A model generated the notes under the pieces. The model ran no database searches and was not told the origin of the DNA. It worked only from the letters and a program-made list of their open reading frames with translations. DNA of 16,570 nucleotides from positions 1 to 16,570 of the forward strand of contig URMS01000039.1 of NCBI GenBank assembly GCA_900548975.1, written 5' to 3'. Source of the DNA: an uncultured Porphyromonadaceae bacterium (GTDB taxonomy: Bacteria > Bacteroidota > Bacteroidia > Bacteroidales > Muribaculaceae). This document shows, piece after piece, positions 1 through 6,749 of this stretch (the stretch's first letter is position 1; the number at the start of each line of letters is the position of its first letter). Both the position numbers and the translations under genes were made by a program.

Positions 1-21
1 TTTTTAGCCTGTTTAAACTAT

Positions 22-65
22 AAAAAGAGACTGCCCAAACTTGTTAGACAGTCTCCTTGTTTTTG
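22..65. terminator. Bidirectional terminator-like hairpin at left edge
   Basis: A 7-bp perfect stem, GAGACTG at 27-33 and CAGTCTC at 49-55, encloses a 15-nt loop. It is preceded by an A-run (22-26) and followed by CTTGTTTTTG (56-65), so it could terminate transcripts in either direction. It probably serves a gene lying left of the window, which cannot be seen. The stretch from 66 to about 188 shows no convincing gene or promoter. Confidence 0.55.
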
Positions 66-188
66 CGTAAGACAGAGCCTCATTTTAGATTTTCACTAAT
101 ATTTGCATTGCGACATTATCGCTTTGGGGATACGTTGGCATGTTTTGGAGGATTGCGTCGCTGCGTGGCTGTCAAAATTTTGTGCGGT

Positions 189-230
189 ATAAAAGAAAAG
201 CGGCGAAATCCGAGGTGGATATCGCCGCTT
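189..230 (-). terminator. Rho-independent terminator of the tRNA-Arg pair
   Basis: On the minus strand, directly after the second tRNA-Arg gene, a 9-bp perfect stem (AAGCGGCGA at 198-206 with TCGCCGCTT at 222-230) has a 15-nt loop and is followed by a T-rich tract (complement of 189-199). It starts 3 nt beyond the tRNA discriminator base, the normal place for the end of a tRNA transcript. Confidence 0.8.
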
Positions 231-232
231 TG

Positions 233-306
233 TGACTCCTACAGGATTCAAACCTGTAACCTTCTGATCCGTAGTCAGATGCTCTATTCAGTTGAGCTAA
301 GGAGCC
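233..306 (-). tRNA. tRNA-Arg(ACG), second copy of a tandem pair
   Basis: The reverse complement folds as a 74-nt cloverleaf. It has acceptor stem GGCTCCT/AGGAGTC with one G-U pair, D-stem GCTC/GAGC, anticodon stem TCTGA/TCAGA around loop CTACGGA, and T-stem ACAGG/CCTGT around loop TTTGAAT. The anticodon is ACG (Arg); A34 is normally edited to inosine by TadA so that CGU, CGC and CGA are read. CCA is not encoded after discriminator A. The D-loop is AACTGAATA, with G18 followed by A rather than G19, and the T-loop has T rather than C at position 56, so the usual G19-C56 pair is replaced by a possible A19-U56 pair. The gene is identical to the copy at 340-413, and a 33-bp spacer implies one precursor. 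Confidence 0.95.
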
Positions 307-339
307 GAAAACTACTACTAATTATGAAATGAAATCTTG

Positions 340-413
340 TGACTCCTACAGGATTCAAACCTGTAACCTTCTGATCCGTAGTCAGATGCTCTATTCAGTT
401 GAGCTAAGGAGCC
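340..413 (-). tRNA. tRNA-Arg(ACG), promoter-proximal copy
   Basis: This 74-nt cloverleaf is base-for-base identical to the copy at 233-306, with the same ACG anticodon in loop CTACGGA, no encoded CCA, and the same A19/T56 substitutions. It is the first gene of the pair as transcribed on the minus strand. A Bacteroidota-type promoter lies about 28 bp upstream (441-472). The perfect identity points to a recent tandem duplication or to gene conversion maintaining gene dosage. Confidence 0.95.
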
Positions 414-440
414 GTTTGGCCTCTGCCTTATTTGCGAGTG

Positions 441-472
441 CAAAGTTACTGCGTTTTCGGGAATTGTGCAAA
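441..472 (-). promoter_or_regulatory. Bacteroidota-type promoter for the tRNA-Arg pair
   Basis: Read on the minus strand, a -33 box TTTG (complement of 469-472) is separated by 20 nt from a -7 box TAACTTTG (complement of 441-448). This matches the TTTG-N19/20-TAnnTTTG consensus of the Bacteroidota primary sigma factor. The predicted start near 434 leaves roughly 20 nt of 5' leader before the first tRNA. Confidence 0.8.
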
Positions 473-554
473 TTTTTTGTGAGTTTTTTTAGGCTCTTTT
501 CATATTTTGCGACGAAAAAAACGGTACAGGCATAGGCTCAGGGATTATGGCATT

Positions 555-1400
555 TCAATGAGTGAATGCCGAGGAGCTGAACCGAAGTACTTCGGGCAGG
601 GCGGTACGCCAGTAGGTCCAGTTGTGAGCGCCGTCGCGCATGCGGTATTCTATGGGTATTCCTTTGTGTCGCATAGCGGTGTAGAATGCAAGGTTGCTGT
701 CGGCGAGAAAATCGTCGTCACCACAGTCGGCAAACCATCGGACGGTGCGCAGCTGTCCGAGAGTGTCTTCGGATGCGTTTTCGAGGAAAATAACAGGATC
801 GTTAGCAGCAAGGGATTTTGCATAGTCGGTATCTTCGGAGTGTCGCTGAGCCGTAAGTCCTACAAGACCGCTGAGTGAGCATGCCGCGGCCCAGAGGTCG
901 GGATGCTTCTGTGCATAGACCACGGTGCCGCCTCCGCCCATCGACAGTCCGGCTATGGCACGGTGTTTCTTATCGGGTATTGTGCGGTAAGTGGAATCGA
1001 TGTGTGGCATCAGTTCGTCGAAGAAATAGCGTTCGTAGTCCCAGCCGGGAACGCTGAAATATCCCATCCGTTCGCCGCCGAAGTTTTCGTCGACACCGCG
1101 GGCGTCGGGCATCACGACAATCATAGGTACGGCCGTACCGTTTTTGATGGCGAGATCGGTAAGTTCCTTCATCGTCCCTTTTTCCGACCAGTCGCGGTCG
1201 TTGCCCCATGCTCCGTGCAGAAGATAGAGCACTGGATAGCGGTCGGCCGAAGAATCATAGCCTGCGGGCAGATATACGGTGTATGTCTTGTTCTGGCCGA
1301 GAACAGCCGAAGGCATTTCGGCATTAATCACTTTGCTGTCCTGAGCAAAGACAGCTATGGCACCTGCCAGTGCCATAGCTGCCGCGAAAAGCTTTTTCAT
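555..1400 (-). CDS. Exported putative esterase (alpha/beta hydrolase, esterase D/feruloyl-esterase-like)
   Basis: A 281-residue protein with an N-terminal signal peptide (about residues 1-19, cleavage after VFA). The mature part matches the alpha/beta-hydrolase 'putative esterase' family (PF00756 type, which includes feruloyl and acetyl xylan esterases). Visible are the oxyanion-side motif YLLHG (59-63), the nucleophile elbow GLSMGG with Ser153, a DCGDDDF stretch with probable acid Asp225, and catalytic His259 in DGAHNW, so the triad looks intact. Its ATG overlaps the stop of the upstream arabinofuranosidase gene as ATGA (1397-1400), indicating translational coupling. By context it may remove acyl groups from an arabinose-containing plant glycan, but the substrate is inference. 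Family is sure; exact specificity is not. Confidence 0.85.
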   Translation of the reverse strand: MKKLFAAAMALAGAIAVFAQDSKVINAEMPSAVLGQNKTYTVYLPAGYDSSADRYPVLYLLHGAWGNDRDWSEKGTMKELTDLAIKNGTAVPMIVVMPDARGVDENFGGERMGYFSVPGWDYERYFFDELMPHIDSTYRTIPDKKHRAIAGLSMGGGGTVVYAQKHPDLWAAACSLSGLVGLTAQRHSEDTDYAKSLAANDPVIFLENASEDTLGQLRTVRWFADCGDDDFLADSNLAFYTAMRHKGIPIEYRMRDGAHNWTYWRTALPEVLRFSSSAFTH

Positions 1401-3745
1401 TGATTCTTCATCAGTCTTATTTCGTAGACATTCGGGCTGTCGCTGTTGTCGGATGCCACTACTTTGATGATATGCTGTGAATTTCCGGCTATATTGACAG
1501 GGAATTCCGCCGGCGATGTGCCGTCACCTCCGAATGAGCCGATTTTTGTGCCGTCGAGGAAGATGTCGGCATGGCGCATCTTGTCGGGACCGTAGCTTAC
1601 CACAATTCTATCGGCTTTCCTGCCTTTGGGGTTGAAAGAATAGCTGAACCAGCCGTCGCGCGATGCCCTGCGCCAGTGCAGATCGCCGTCGTAGCCGGTC
1701 TCCGAGCGGTCCATTTTGACGAAATGGTCGCTTTCGGGCTGCTGTTCGCCGCAGATTACCATGTCGGCCGTAAGGGCGTCGAGTGCGTCGCGGCGCTGTT
1801 GTTCCTCTGCGATGGCGGCAAGCTTGCCGTCGAGCTCATCGGGGGTCATAACGGACCAGTAGACCATATAGCGGCATTCGTTGAGCGAGGAGAAGGGCAC
1901 GAGGCGCATGCCGTCGTATTTAGCCGGATAAACGCCGTGCATGGTGAATGCGAGAGGCTCGCCGGGAACAGGCTCGAGGCACGATGCGATGTCGGACGAT
2001 TCGGTGACTATAACCGGCATATTCTGCAGCGGCAGACGCGGACCGGCCGCAATGTGACCGCCGCGGCTGTCATCGGCCATCAGACCCTCCTGGCTCTCGC
2101 TGCCGAGGTCGGCGGCAAGCACCATGGGACCGTAGAGGAACGAGTAGTTTGCCGAGCTGTCGGGGAGCTGTTCGGCATGCAGGTACATGGGTAGAGTCAC
2201 GGCGATGCTGTCGCCGGGTGCCCATGTGCGGTCTACCGAGAGGTATCCGGCGTTAATCTGCGGTTTTTCGGTCTTGCCGTTTACGGCCAGCACTACAGAG
2301 TCGGGGTTGGTCCACTGCGGCACGCGCACTTTGACGGCGAACTCGCCTTCGGAGGCGGGATTCACGATGATGGATGTGACGGGAGATGCCGGAAAATCGG
2401 TGCGCTGCTCGAGGGTGTTGCCGTTCCAGGTGAGGACGGAGGGTATGAACAGGTTGACGTAGATGTTGCTGTCGGCATCGGCGGCATAGATATACTCGCC
2501 GTAGCGGGCATGGTTTTCGAGTCCCGAGCCTACGCAGCACCAGAAGCTTGTCTGAGGCTGCGAGTATACGCGGTAGTGGCCCGAGCGCATAGGCGTGAAG
2601 TAGACGAAGCCGCCGTTGTCGTGGTTCTGCGACGAGAGAATGTGGTTGAAGATGGCTCTTTCGCCATAGTCCATGTAGGAGGGGTCGCCGCTGCTCTGGT
2701 AGAGCATGCGGGTGAGGCGGAGCATGTTGTAGGTGTTGCAAGTCTCGGGACCCTGCTCGCTTTCGAGCATGCTCGAGAAATCGTCGGGCGAATGGAAATG
2801 CTCGCGTACGCTGTTGCCGCCTATCGAAACCGACCGTTTCGATGTCACGTCCTTCCAGAAGAAGTCGGCGGCGCTGTCCCACGCGGCATTGCCTTCGATG
2901 TCGGCGATGCGCTTGAAACCGATAACTTTCGGAATCTGGGTATTGGCGTGCATGCCCGTGAGGCGGTCCTCGCCGTTGAGCAGCGGTTCGAGCACATCGT
3001 TGTGCGAGAAACGGTGAGCGAGGGCAAGATACTTGTCGTCGCCTGTGATGGCGGCCACGTCGGCGAAAATTTCGTTGAGGCCGCCGTGCTCGCTGCGCAG
3101 CATCTCCTGCACCTGCTCGTCGGAAAGCTGCGATACCTCTGCCATCATCCAGTCGGTTAGACCGACAAGCATGTCGCGAGCATCGGTGCGGTGGGCCTGC
3201 AGCCATGCGTCGCGCAGACCGGCATATGTCTTATGGATATTGTAGAGAGGCACCCACCGGCTGTTGAGATCGAAGCCGCCGGCACGGATATCGCCTTCGG
3301 CAACCTCGCGCCACATCTGGCGACCGCCCGGTACACCGCAGATATAGCCGTCGCCGGCAGCATCGGCGCAACGGCGCAGCTCGGCAAGCACATAGTCGAG
3401 GCGTTTCCCGATCTCTTCGTTTCCGGTGGCGGCATACATATATGCCAGCGCCGAGAGATAGTGGCCGCCGATATGGCCGTCGAGACCGGTATTTTCCCAG
3501 TTGGGATAGTTTTCGGCCTTAGGCTGAAGGCCCGCTTCCTTAAGATATGGGGCCAGCAGCCTGTCGGGATCGAGGGCGAGGAGATAGTCCAGGTCGAGGT
3601 CCTGGGCATGGCGGAAAGGGCCGTCGGTGAGGCGTACGTTCTCAACCGGAAATGCCGTCACAGGTACCGGCTGCGCCTTTTCGGCGGGTGAATGAGTGCA
3701 TGCGGCTGCAGCCAGTGCTACAGCCGGCCATAGTAGTTTTTTCAT
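1397..3745 (-). CDS. GH127/GH146-type beta-L-arabinofuranosidase lipoprotein (DUF1680)
   Basis: A 782-residue protein with a lipoprotein-like signal (MKKLLWPAVALAAAAC, lipid-attached Cys16), so probably anchored in an envelope membrane. The catalytic (alpha/alpha) barrel of the DUF1680 family spans about residues 35-420, followed by beta-sandwich regions to the C terminus. The family uses a zinc-bound cysteine nucleophile: in the characterised GH127 enzyme HypBA1 one Glu and three Cys bind zinc and one of those Cys attacks the sugar. The same set is visible here as Glu334 and Cys336 in PETCNTYNML and Cys403-Cys404 in FWCCVGSG, so the enzyme looks active. The PETCNTYNML wording and the long C-terminal part resemble the GH146 branch. 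Expected reaction: release of beta-L-arabinofuranose from plant glycans. It starts 30 bp after the HMA gene without a visible promoter or terminator and overlaps the esterase by 4 bp. Confidence 0.88.
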   Translation of the reverse strand: MKKLLWPAVALAAAACTHSPAEKAQPVPVTAFPVENVRLTDGPFRHAQDLDLDYLLALDPDRLLAPYLKEAGLQPKAENYPNWENTGLDGHIGGHYLSALAYMYAATGNEEIGKRLDYVLAELRRCADAAGDGYICGVPGGRQMWREVAEGDIRAGGFDLNSRWVPLYNIHKTYAGLRDAWLQAHRTDARDMLVGLTDWMMAEVSQLSDEQVQEMLRSEHGGLNEIFADVAAITGDDKYLALAHRFSHNDVLEPLLNGEDRLTGMHANTQIPKVIGFKRIADIEGNAAWDSAADFFWKDVTSKRSVSIGGNSVREHFHSPDDFSSMLESEQGPETCNTYNMLRLTRMLYQSSGDPSYMDYGERAIFNHILSSQNHDNGGFVYFTPMRSGHYRVYSQPQTSFWCCVGSGLENHARYGEYIYAADADSNIYVNLFIPSVLTWNGNTLEQRTDFPASPVTSIIVNPASEGEFAVKVRVPQWTNPDSVVLAVNGKTEKPQINAGYLSVDRTWAPGDSIAVTLPMYLHAEQLPDSSANYSFLYGPMVLAADLGSESQEGLMADDSRGGHIAAGPRLPLQNMPVIVTESSDIASCLEPVPGEPLAFTMHGVYPAKYDGMRLVPFSSLNECRYMVYWSVMTPDELDGKLAAIAEEQQRRDALDALTADMVICGEQQPESDHFVKMDRSETGYDGDLHWRRASRDGWFSYSFNPKGRKADRIVVSYGPDKMRHADIFLDGTKIGSFGGDGTSPAEFPVNIAGNSQHIIKVVASDNSDSPNVYEIRLMKNQ

Positions 3746-3755
3746 GGCATTGAGG

Positions 3756-3781
3756 ATTGGTTATTTGAGAATTGGTTATTT
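3756..3781. repeat. 11-bp direct repeat between the HMA and arabinofuranosidase genes
   Basis: ATTGGTTATTT occurs at 3756-3766 and again at 3771-3781, separated by GAGA, giving a 15-bp period. The second copy contains the TAA stop of the HMA gene (minus strand) and the first copy lies in the short leader of the glycosidase gene. It looks like a small slippage duplication of a gene end. Confidence 0.7.
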
Positions 3782-4069
3782 TTTCTTGACTGCGGCTTTA
3801 TAGCCTATTTTGGCAAAACCTTTGGTTATGTTTTCGATGTTAGTTTTCTTGGGATTGTATACTATGGTCACCGACTGTTCGGGCACCGAGGTAGCGATGC
3901 TTTTGATGCCTTTTTCGAAGCGGAGATTGGTCTTGATTTTTTTCTCGCAGTTGGCGCACGACATTTTGGGCTGTACGGTGAACACGACTGTCGAGTCGGA
4001 GTTTTCTGCGGCGAAAGCCGAAGCCGATATTGCGGCCATTGCCGCGAAGGCGAGTATGATGCGTTTCAT
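3776..4069 (-). CDS. Exported heavy-metal-associated (HMA) domain protein, probable copper chaperone
   Basis: A 97-residue protein with a signal peptide (about residues 1-20, cleaved near AFA/AEN) and a single HMA fold filling the rest. The metal-binding loop is MSCANC with Cys38 and Cys41, the CxxC arrangement that binds Cu(I) or similar soft metals in CopZ/Atx1/MerP-type proteins. The C terminus is lysine rich (AAVKKK). The export signal places it in the periplasm or envelope, unlike cytosolic CopZ. It begins 18 bp after the TonB-dependent receptor stop, so the two are almost certainly co-transcribed. A reasonable role is handling the metal imported or sensed by that receptor. Metal identity is inference; copper is the likeliest from the family. 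Confidence 0.85.
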   Translation of the reverse strand: MKRIILAFAAMAAISASAFAAENSDSTVVFTVQPKMSCANCEKKIKTNLRFEKGIKSIATSVPEQSVTIVYNPKKTNIENITKGFAKIGYKAAVKKK

Positions 4070-4087
4070 ATGTTGTTAAACAACCTC

Positions 4088-6097
4088 TTAGAGATATTTG
4101 GTGAAGTTATAGCGTACACCGGCATAGATCATGGCGCCGTGCAGAGGTGCGTGGACCATTGTGGCGTCGAAGTCGGGCCCCCATGGGTCGGGGGCGCCTA
4201 TGACGGGATTCTTCTGCCTGTAGCCGGTGAGGTTTTCGCCGCCGATATACACGCTCCAGTGGCGGAAATTGCGTGTGAGCTGTGCGTTGAGCATGGCATA
4301 GGCGTTGTATCGTTTCTGCCAGAGAGGATCGGTCACGGCCGGCAGCGGGTTGCGGCCGCCGCCGTTTATGGCGCATGTGATATCGAGCTGCCATATGCCC
4401 ATATCGGGTGTCCAGCCGAGGGTGAAGAGGCCCTTGTTGCGCGATGTGAGCGGTTTCGTTACGAGTCCGCGGCCGTAGTCGGTCCTGACGTCGGTGAGGC
4501 GGTAGGCCGCGGTGAAATTGAGATCGGAGAGGATGTCGAAAGTCACCTCGGCCTGGAAGGTGTGCGAATACGACCGTCCGCCCGATGTGCCGATGTAGGC
4601 TGCGTGAGGATCGGCGTCGAGGTCGACTTTCAGCTGATCGGTAAAGCGTGTGTAGTAGTACTCGGCCGATAGTCCCAGACGTCGGCCCCCGAGCATGATG
4701 TATCCGTTGGCCGAGGTGCCGGCGTTCCATGCGCTTTCCTGCTTCAGGCGGTCGGCTATGTATATAGCCCGCGATGATGCGAGCAGGTTGTGGTACTCGG
4801 CCATGGGATGTGGCGAGCGGTATCCGCGGCCGCCCGACAGCTGTATGGTGAGCGGCCGTGCGACATTGTAGCGGATATGCACGCGTGGGGTGTACATCAT
4901 GCCGTAGAGCGAGCTCCGGTCCACTCTCATGCCTGCCATGGCTATGAGACGGTCATCGAGGTTGAAGGTATACTGGGCGTAAGCTCCCGGAGTGGCCTCA
5001 TGGGAGTCGGCGGCGCGGGGAGTGTCGTCGGTGGGGTTGAGCGCGGGGAGCATCTGGTGGTAGTTGTCGTAGACAAGACCGAGGCCGGCCGACAGTGAGT
5101 GGCCGCCTGTCCATTTACGCTCGAACATTGCCGACAGATAGGCATCGCGCTGTATCACCGAATAGCGGCGGTCGCCGTAGGCGGCGTCCATGTCGTGGAA
5201 ATTTGCAGAGGCTATCAGGGCTATATTGCCGTCGTTGTCGCGGTCGAATATATAAGCGTTTTTAGTGAAAGCCTCCACGCGCCGTGTGTCGATATCGATG
5301 ATGTAGGGATTTTTGTAGTGAGCTCCGTGGGCAATCTGTCCGCTCCGGCGGTTTTCGCCGATATATTTTACGGCAGCCTGGAATACATAGCTGCTGCCGA
5401 GATATGCCCAGCGGTTCATGGCGGCGAACTGACGCGTGCGCGGCATGTCGGCGAAGCCGTCGTGGTTGGTGTCGTGGGCCTTGAAGGCGTTCTCGCCGTG
5501 AAGAAGCAGGGCGGTGCTCCATTTGTCGCCCAGTTGGATATTGCCGTCGAAATTACCCTCGGCTTTGCCCATGTGGTCGACATAGGCGTTGAGCGACAGC
5601 GAAGGGTCGTTCTGCGGCTTTTTCATCTCGATGTTTATCTGTCCGGTGATAGATTCGAAACCGTTTTTCACCGAACTGGCGCCTTTCGAAACCTGTATCG
5701 ACTGAATCCATGGTCCGGCGATATATCCCAGTCCGAATGGAGCGCCGGCGCCGCGGAGGGCGGGCACATTCTCCGTCAGCATCTGCACATATGCTCCCGA
5801 AAGGCCCAGGAACTTGATCTGTCGGGCTCCCGTGGCGGCATCGCTGTAGCTTACATCTACCGACGGATTGGTGGTGAAACTCTCGCCGAGGCTACAGCAG
5901 GCGGCGCGTTTGAGATCGGATGCGGTGATAAGCTCCGAGTTGGCGGCGGTACCGCGCATTTTTAGCATGGAGTGTTTGCCGGTCACCACGACCTCCTGCA
6001 TCTCTACGACAGTGGTGTCGGCATCTTGTGCAGTGGCTGTGAGCGCGCTAAGTAAAATTATGGCTAATGATTTTATTCTAATGTGTTTAAAAAACAT
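4088..6097 (-). CDS. TonB-dependent outer-membrane receptor, metal-type
   Basis: A 669-residue TonB-dependent receptor with signal peptide (start MFFKHIRIKS, cleavage near TATAQ), a TonB-box-like stretch EMQEVVVTG, a plug domain up to about residue 160, and a 22-strand-type barrel ending in an aromatic-containing terminal strand (VRYNFTKYL). The plug contains a Cys-Cys pair (AACCSLGESF, residues 67-68) and the phrases FLGLSGAYVQML and QVSKGASSVKNG, which I recall from Bacteroidota receptors encoded beside HMA proteins. At this length and without a SusD partner it is not a SusC glycan porin. Start choice: an in-frame ATG at 6118 would give 676 residues, but the -7 box at 6128-6135 would make that start nearly leaderless, while the ATG at 6097 gives a cleaner signal peptide. 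Likely function: energy-driven uptake of copper or another metal complex. Confidence 0.88.
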   Translation of the reverse strand: MFFKHIRIKSLAIILLSALTATAQDADTTVVEMQEVVVTGKHSMLKMRGTAANSELITASDLKRAACCSLGESFTTNPSVDVSYSDAATGARQIKFLGLSGAYVQMLTENVPALRGAGAPFGLGYIAGPWIQSIQVSKGASSVKNGFESITGQINIEMKKPQNDPSLSLNAYVDHMGKAEGNFDGNIQLGDKWSTALLLHGENAFKAHDTNHDGFADMPRTRQFAAMNRWAYLGSSYVFQAAVKYIGENRRSGQIAHGAHYKNPYIIDIDTRRVEAFTKNAYIFDRDNDGNIALIASANFHDMDAAYGDRRYSVIQRDAYLSAMFERKWTGGHSLSAGLGLVYDNYHQMLPALNPTDDTPRAADSHEATPGAYAQYTFNLDDRLIAMAGMRVDRSSLYGMMYTPRVHIRYNVARPLTIQLSGGRGYRSPHPMAEYHNLLASSRAIYIADRLKQESAWNAGTSANGYIMLGGRRLGLSAEYYYTRFTDQLKVDLDADPHAAYIGTSGGRSYSHTFQAEVTFDILSDLNFTAAYRLTDVRTDYGRGLVTKPLTSRNKGLFTLGWTPDMGIWQLDITCAINGGGRNPLPAVTDPLWQKRYNAYAMLNAQLTRNFRHWSVYIGGENLTGYRQKNPVIGAPDPWGPDFDATMVHAPLHGAMIYAGVRYNFTKYL

Positions 6098-6127
6098 ATC
6101 TGAATTCCGATCGGTCATAATAACTTA

Positions 6128-6158
6128 CAAAGTTAATAGAAGCTTTCAATACTGGAAA
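6128..6158 (-). promoter_or_regulatory. Promoter of the receptor-HMA-glycosidase-esterase unit
   Basis: On the minus strand, TTTC (complement of 6155-6158) lies 19 nt upstream of TAACTTTG (complement of 6128-6135). This is one mismatch from the Bacteroidota TTTG-N19-TAnnTTTG consensus. The implied transcription start around 6120 supports the ATG at 6097 as the receptor start. No further promoter was seen before the three downstream genes. Confidence 0.65.
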
Positions 6159-6257
6159 TTACGTGAATGTTATTTAATCCTAAATATTTAAGTATGAGGT
6201 CTTACAAAACAATAAGGTTGTTACAAATGTTATTAAATCATAACGAATGCTCTTGAA

Positions 6258-6749
6258 ATGAAAAATATGAAAGCTAAGATACTTGCAGCCAGGGCGGTGG
6301 ATATGAGGCCCGTGTTTATGTTGATTTTATCGGCCGTTATGTCGGTATTTCTTCTGTTTGCGGCGACTTCATGCCATGGCGACGACGACTGGGATGCCAT
6401 GCCGCAGGATATAGCCGATTTTGTGTCGCAGTATTTTCCCGGATCGGGCATTGGCTCGTATTCGCACAACGGCGATACCTACCATGTGCGCATCGACAAC
6501 GGTCCGGGCATTACTTTCGACAGTGATTATGCCTGGGTGTCGGTCGACGGCTACGGAATGCCGCTGCCGCAGGTACTTCTGTTCGACCAGCTTCCCCCGA
6601 AACTGTATGCTTATCTTCAGGATTCCCAGCAGCTTGATTCGGTATTCAGCATGGAGCGCGACAGCCGCCGGTATACCCTCTCGCTGCTCAATTCGACCCT
6701 TATCTACGATATCGCCACAGGAGCGATAAACGGCACGACGCCGTCTTAG
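6258..6749 (+). CDS. PepSY-like (DUF2874-type) lipoprotein
   Basis: A 163-residue protein with a basic N terminus, a hydrophobic segment (about 18-36) and a lipobox-like AATSC with Cys39. The residues after the cysteine are acidic (HGDDDWD), which resembles the lipoprotein export signals that send Bacteroidota lipoproteins to the cell surface. The rest resembles the PepSY-like/BLIP-like fold of small exported Bacteroidota proteins: an amphipathic start (MPQDIADFVSQYFPGS), then beta-strand phrases YHVRI and GITFDSDYAWVSVDG with a DYAW core. Molecular function of this family is not settled; related PepSY domains are thought to be inhibitory or binding modules. It is divergent from the metal receptor. 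Starts at 6267 (M4) or 6303 (M16) are possible; M16 gives a more compact signal peptide. Its promoter is unclear (only a weak TAAGGTTG at 6213-6220). Confidence 0.75.
   Translation: MKNMKAKILAARAVDMRPVFMLILSAVMSVFLLFAATSCHGDDDWDAMPQDIADFVSQYFPGSGIGSYSHNGDTYHVRIDNGPGITFDSDYAWVSVDGYGMPLPQVLLFDQLPPKLYAYLQDSQQLDSVFSMERDSRRYTLSLLNSTLIYDIATGAINGTTPS

Noticed and set aside
57..535. Two plus-strand open frames (91 and 68 codons)
   Set aside because: Both run through the tRNA-Arg genes in antisense and share a segment only because the tRNA copies are identical.
505..570. Terminator after the esterase gene
   Set aside because: A T-run exists on the minus strand (512-518) but no stable stem directly precedes it; the 6-bp GGCATT/AATGCC stem is far from the T-run and overlaps the stop codon.
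2253..3206. 317-codon minus-strand frame inside the arabinofuranosidase gene
   Set aside because: Arginine-rich low-complexity translation in an alternative frame of the real gene, typical of GC-rich codon bias.
4088..6118. Classical SusC/SusD polysaccharide utilisation locus
   Set aside because: The receptor is too short for SusC, has no SusD neighbour, and pairs with an HMA protein instead.
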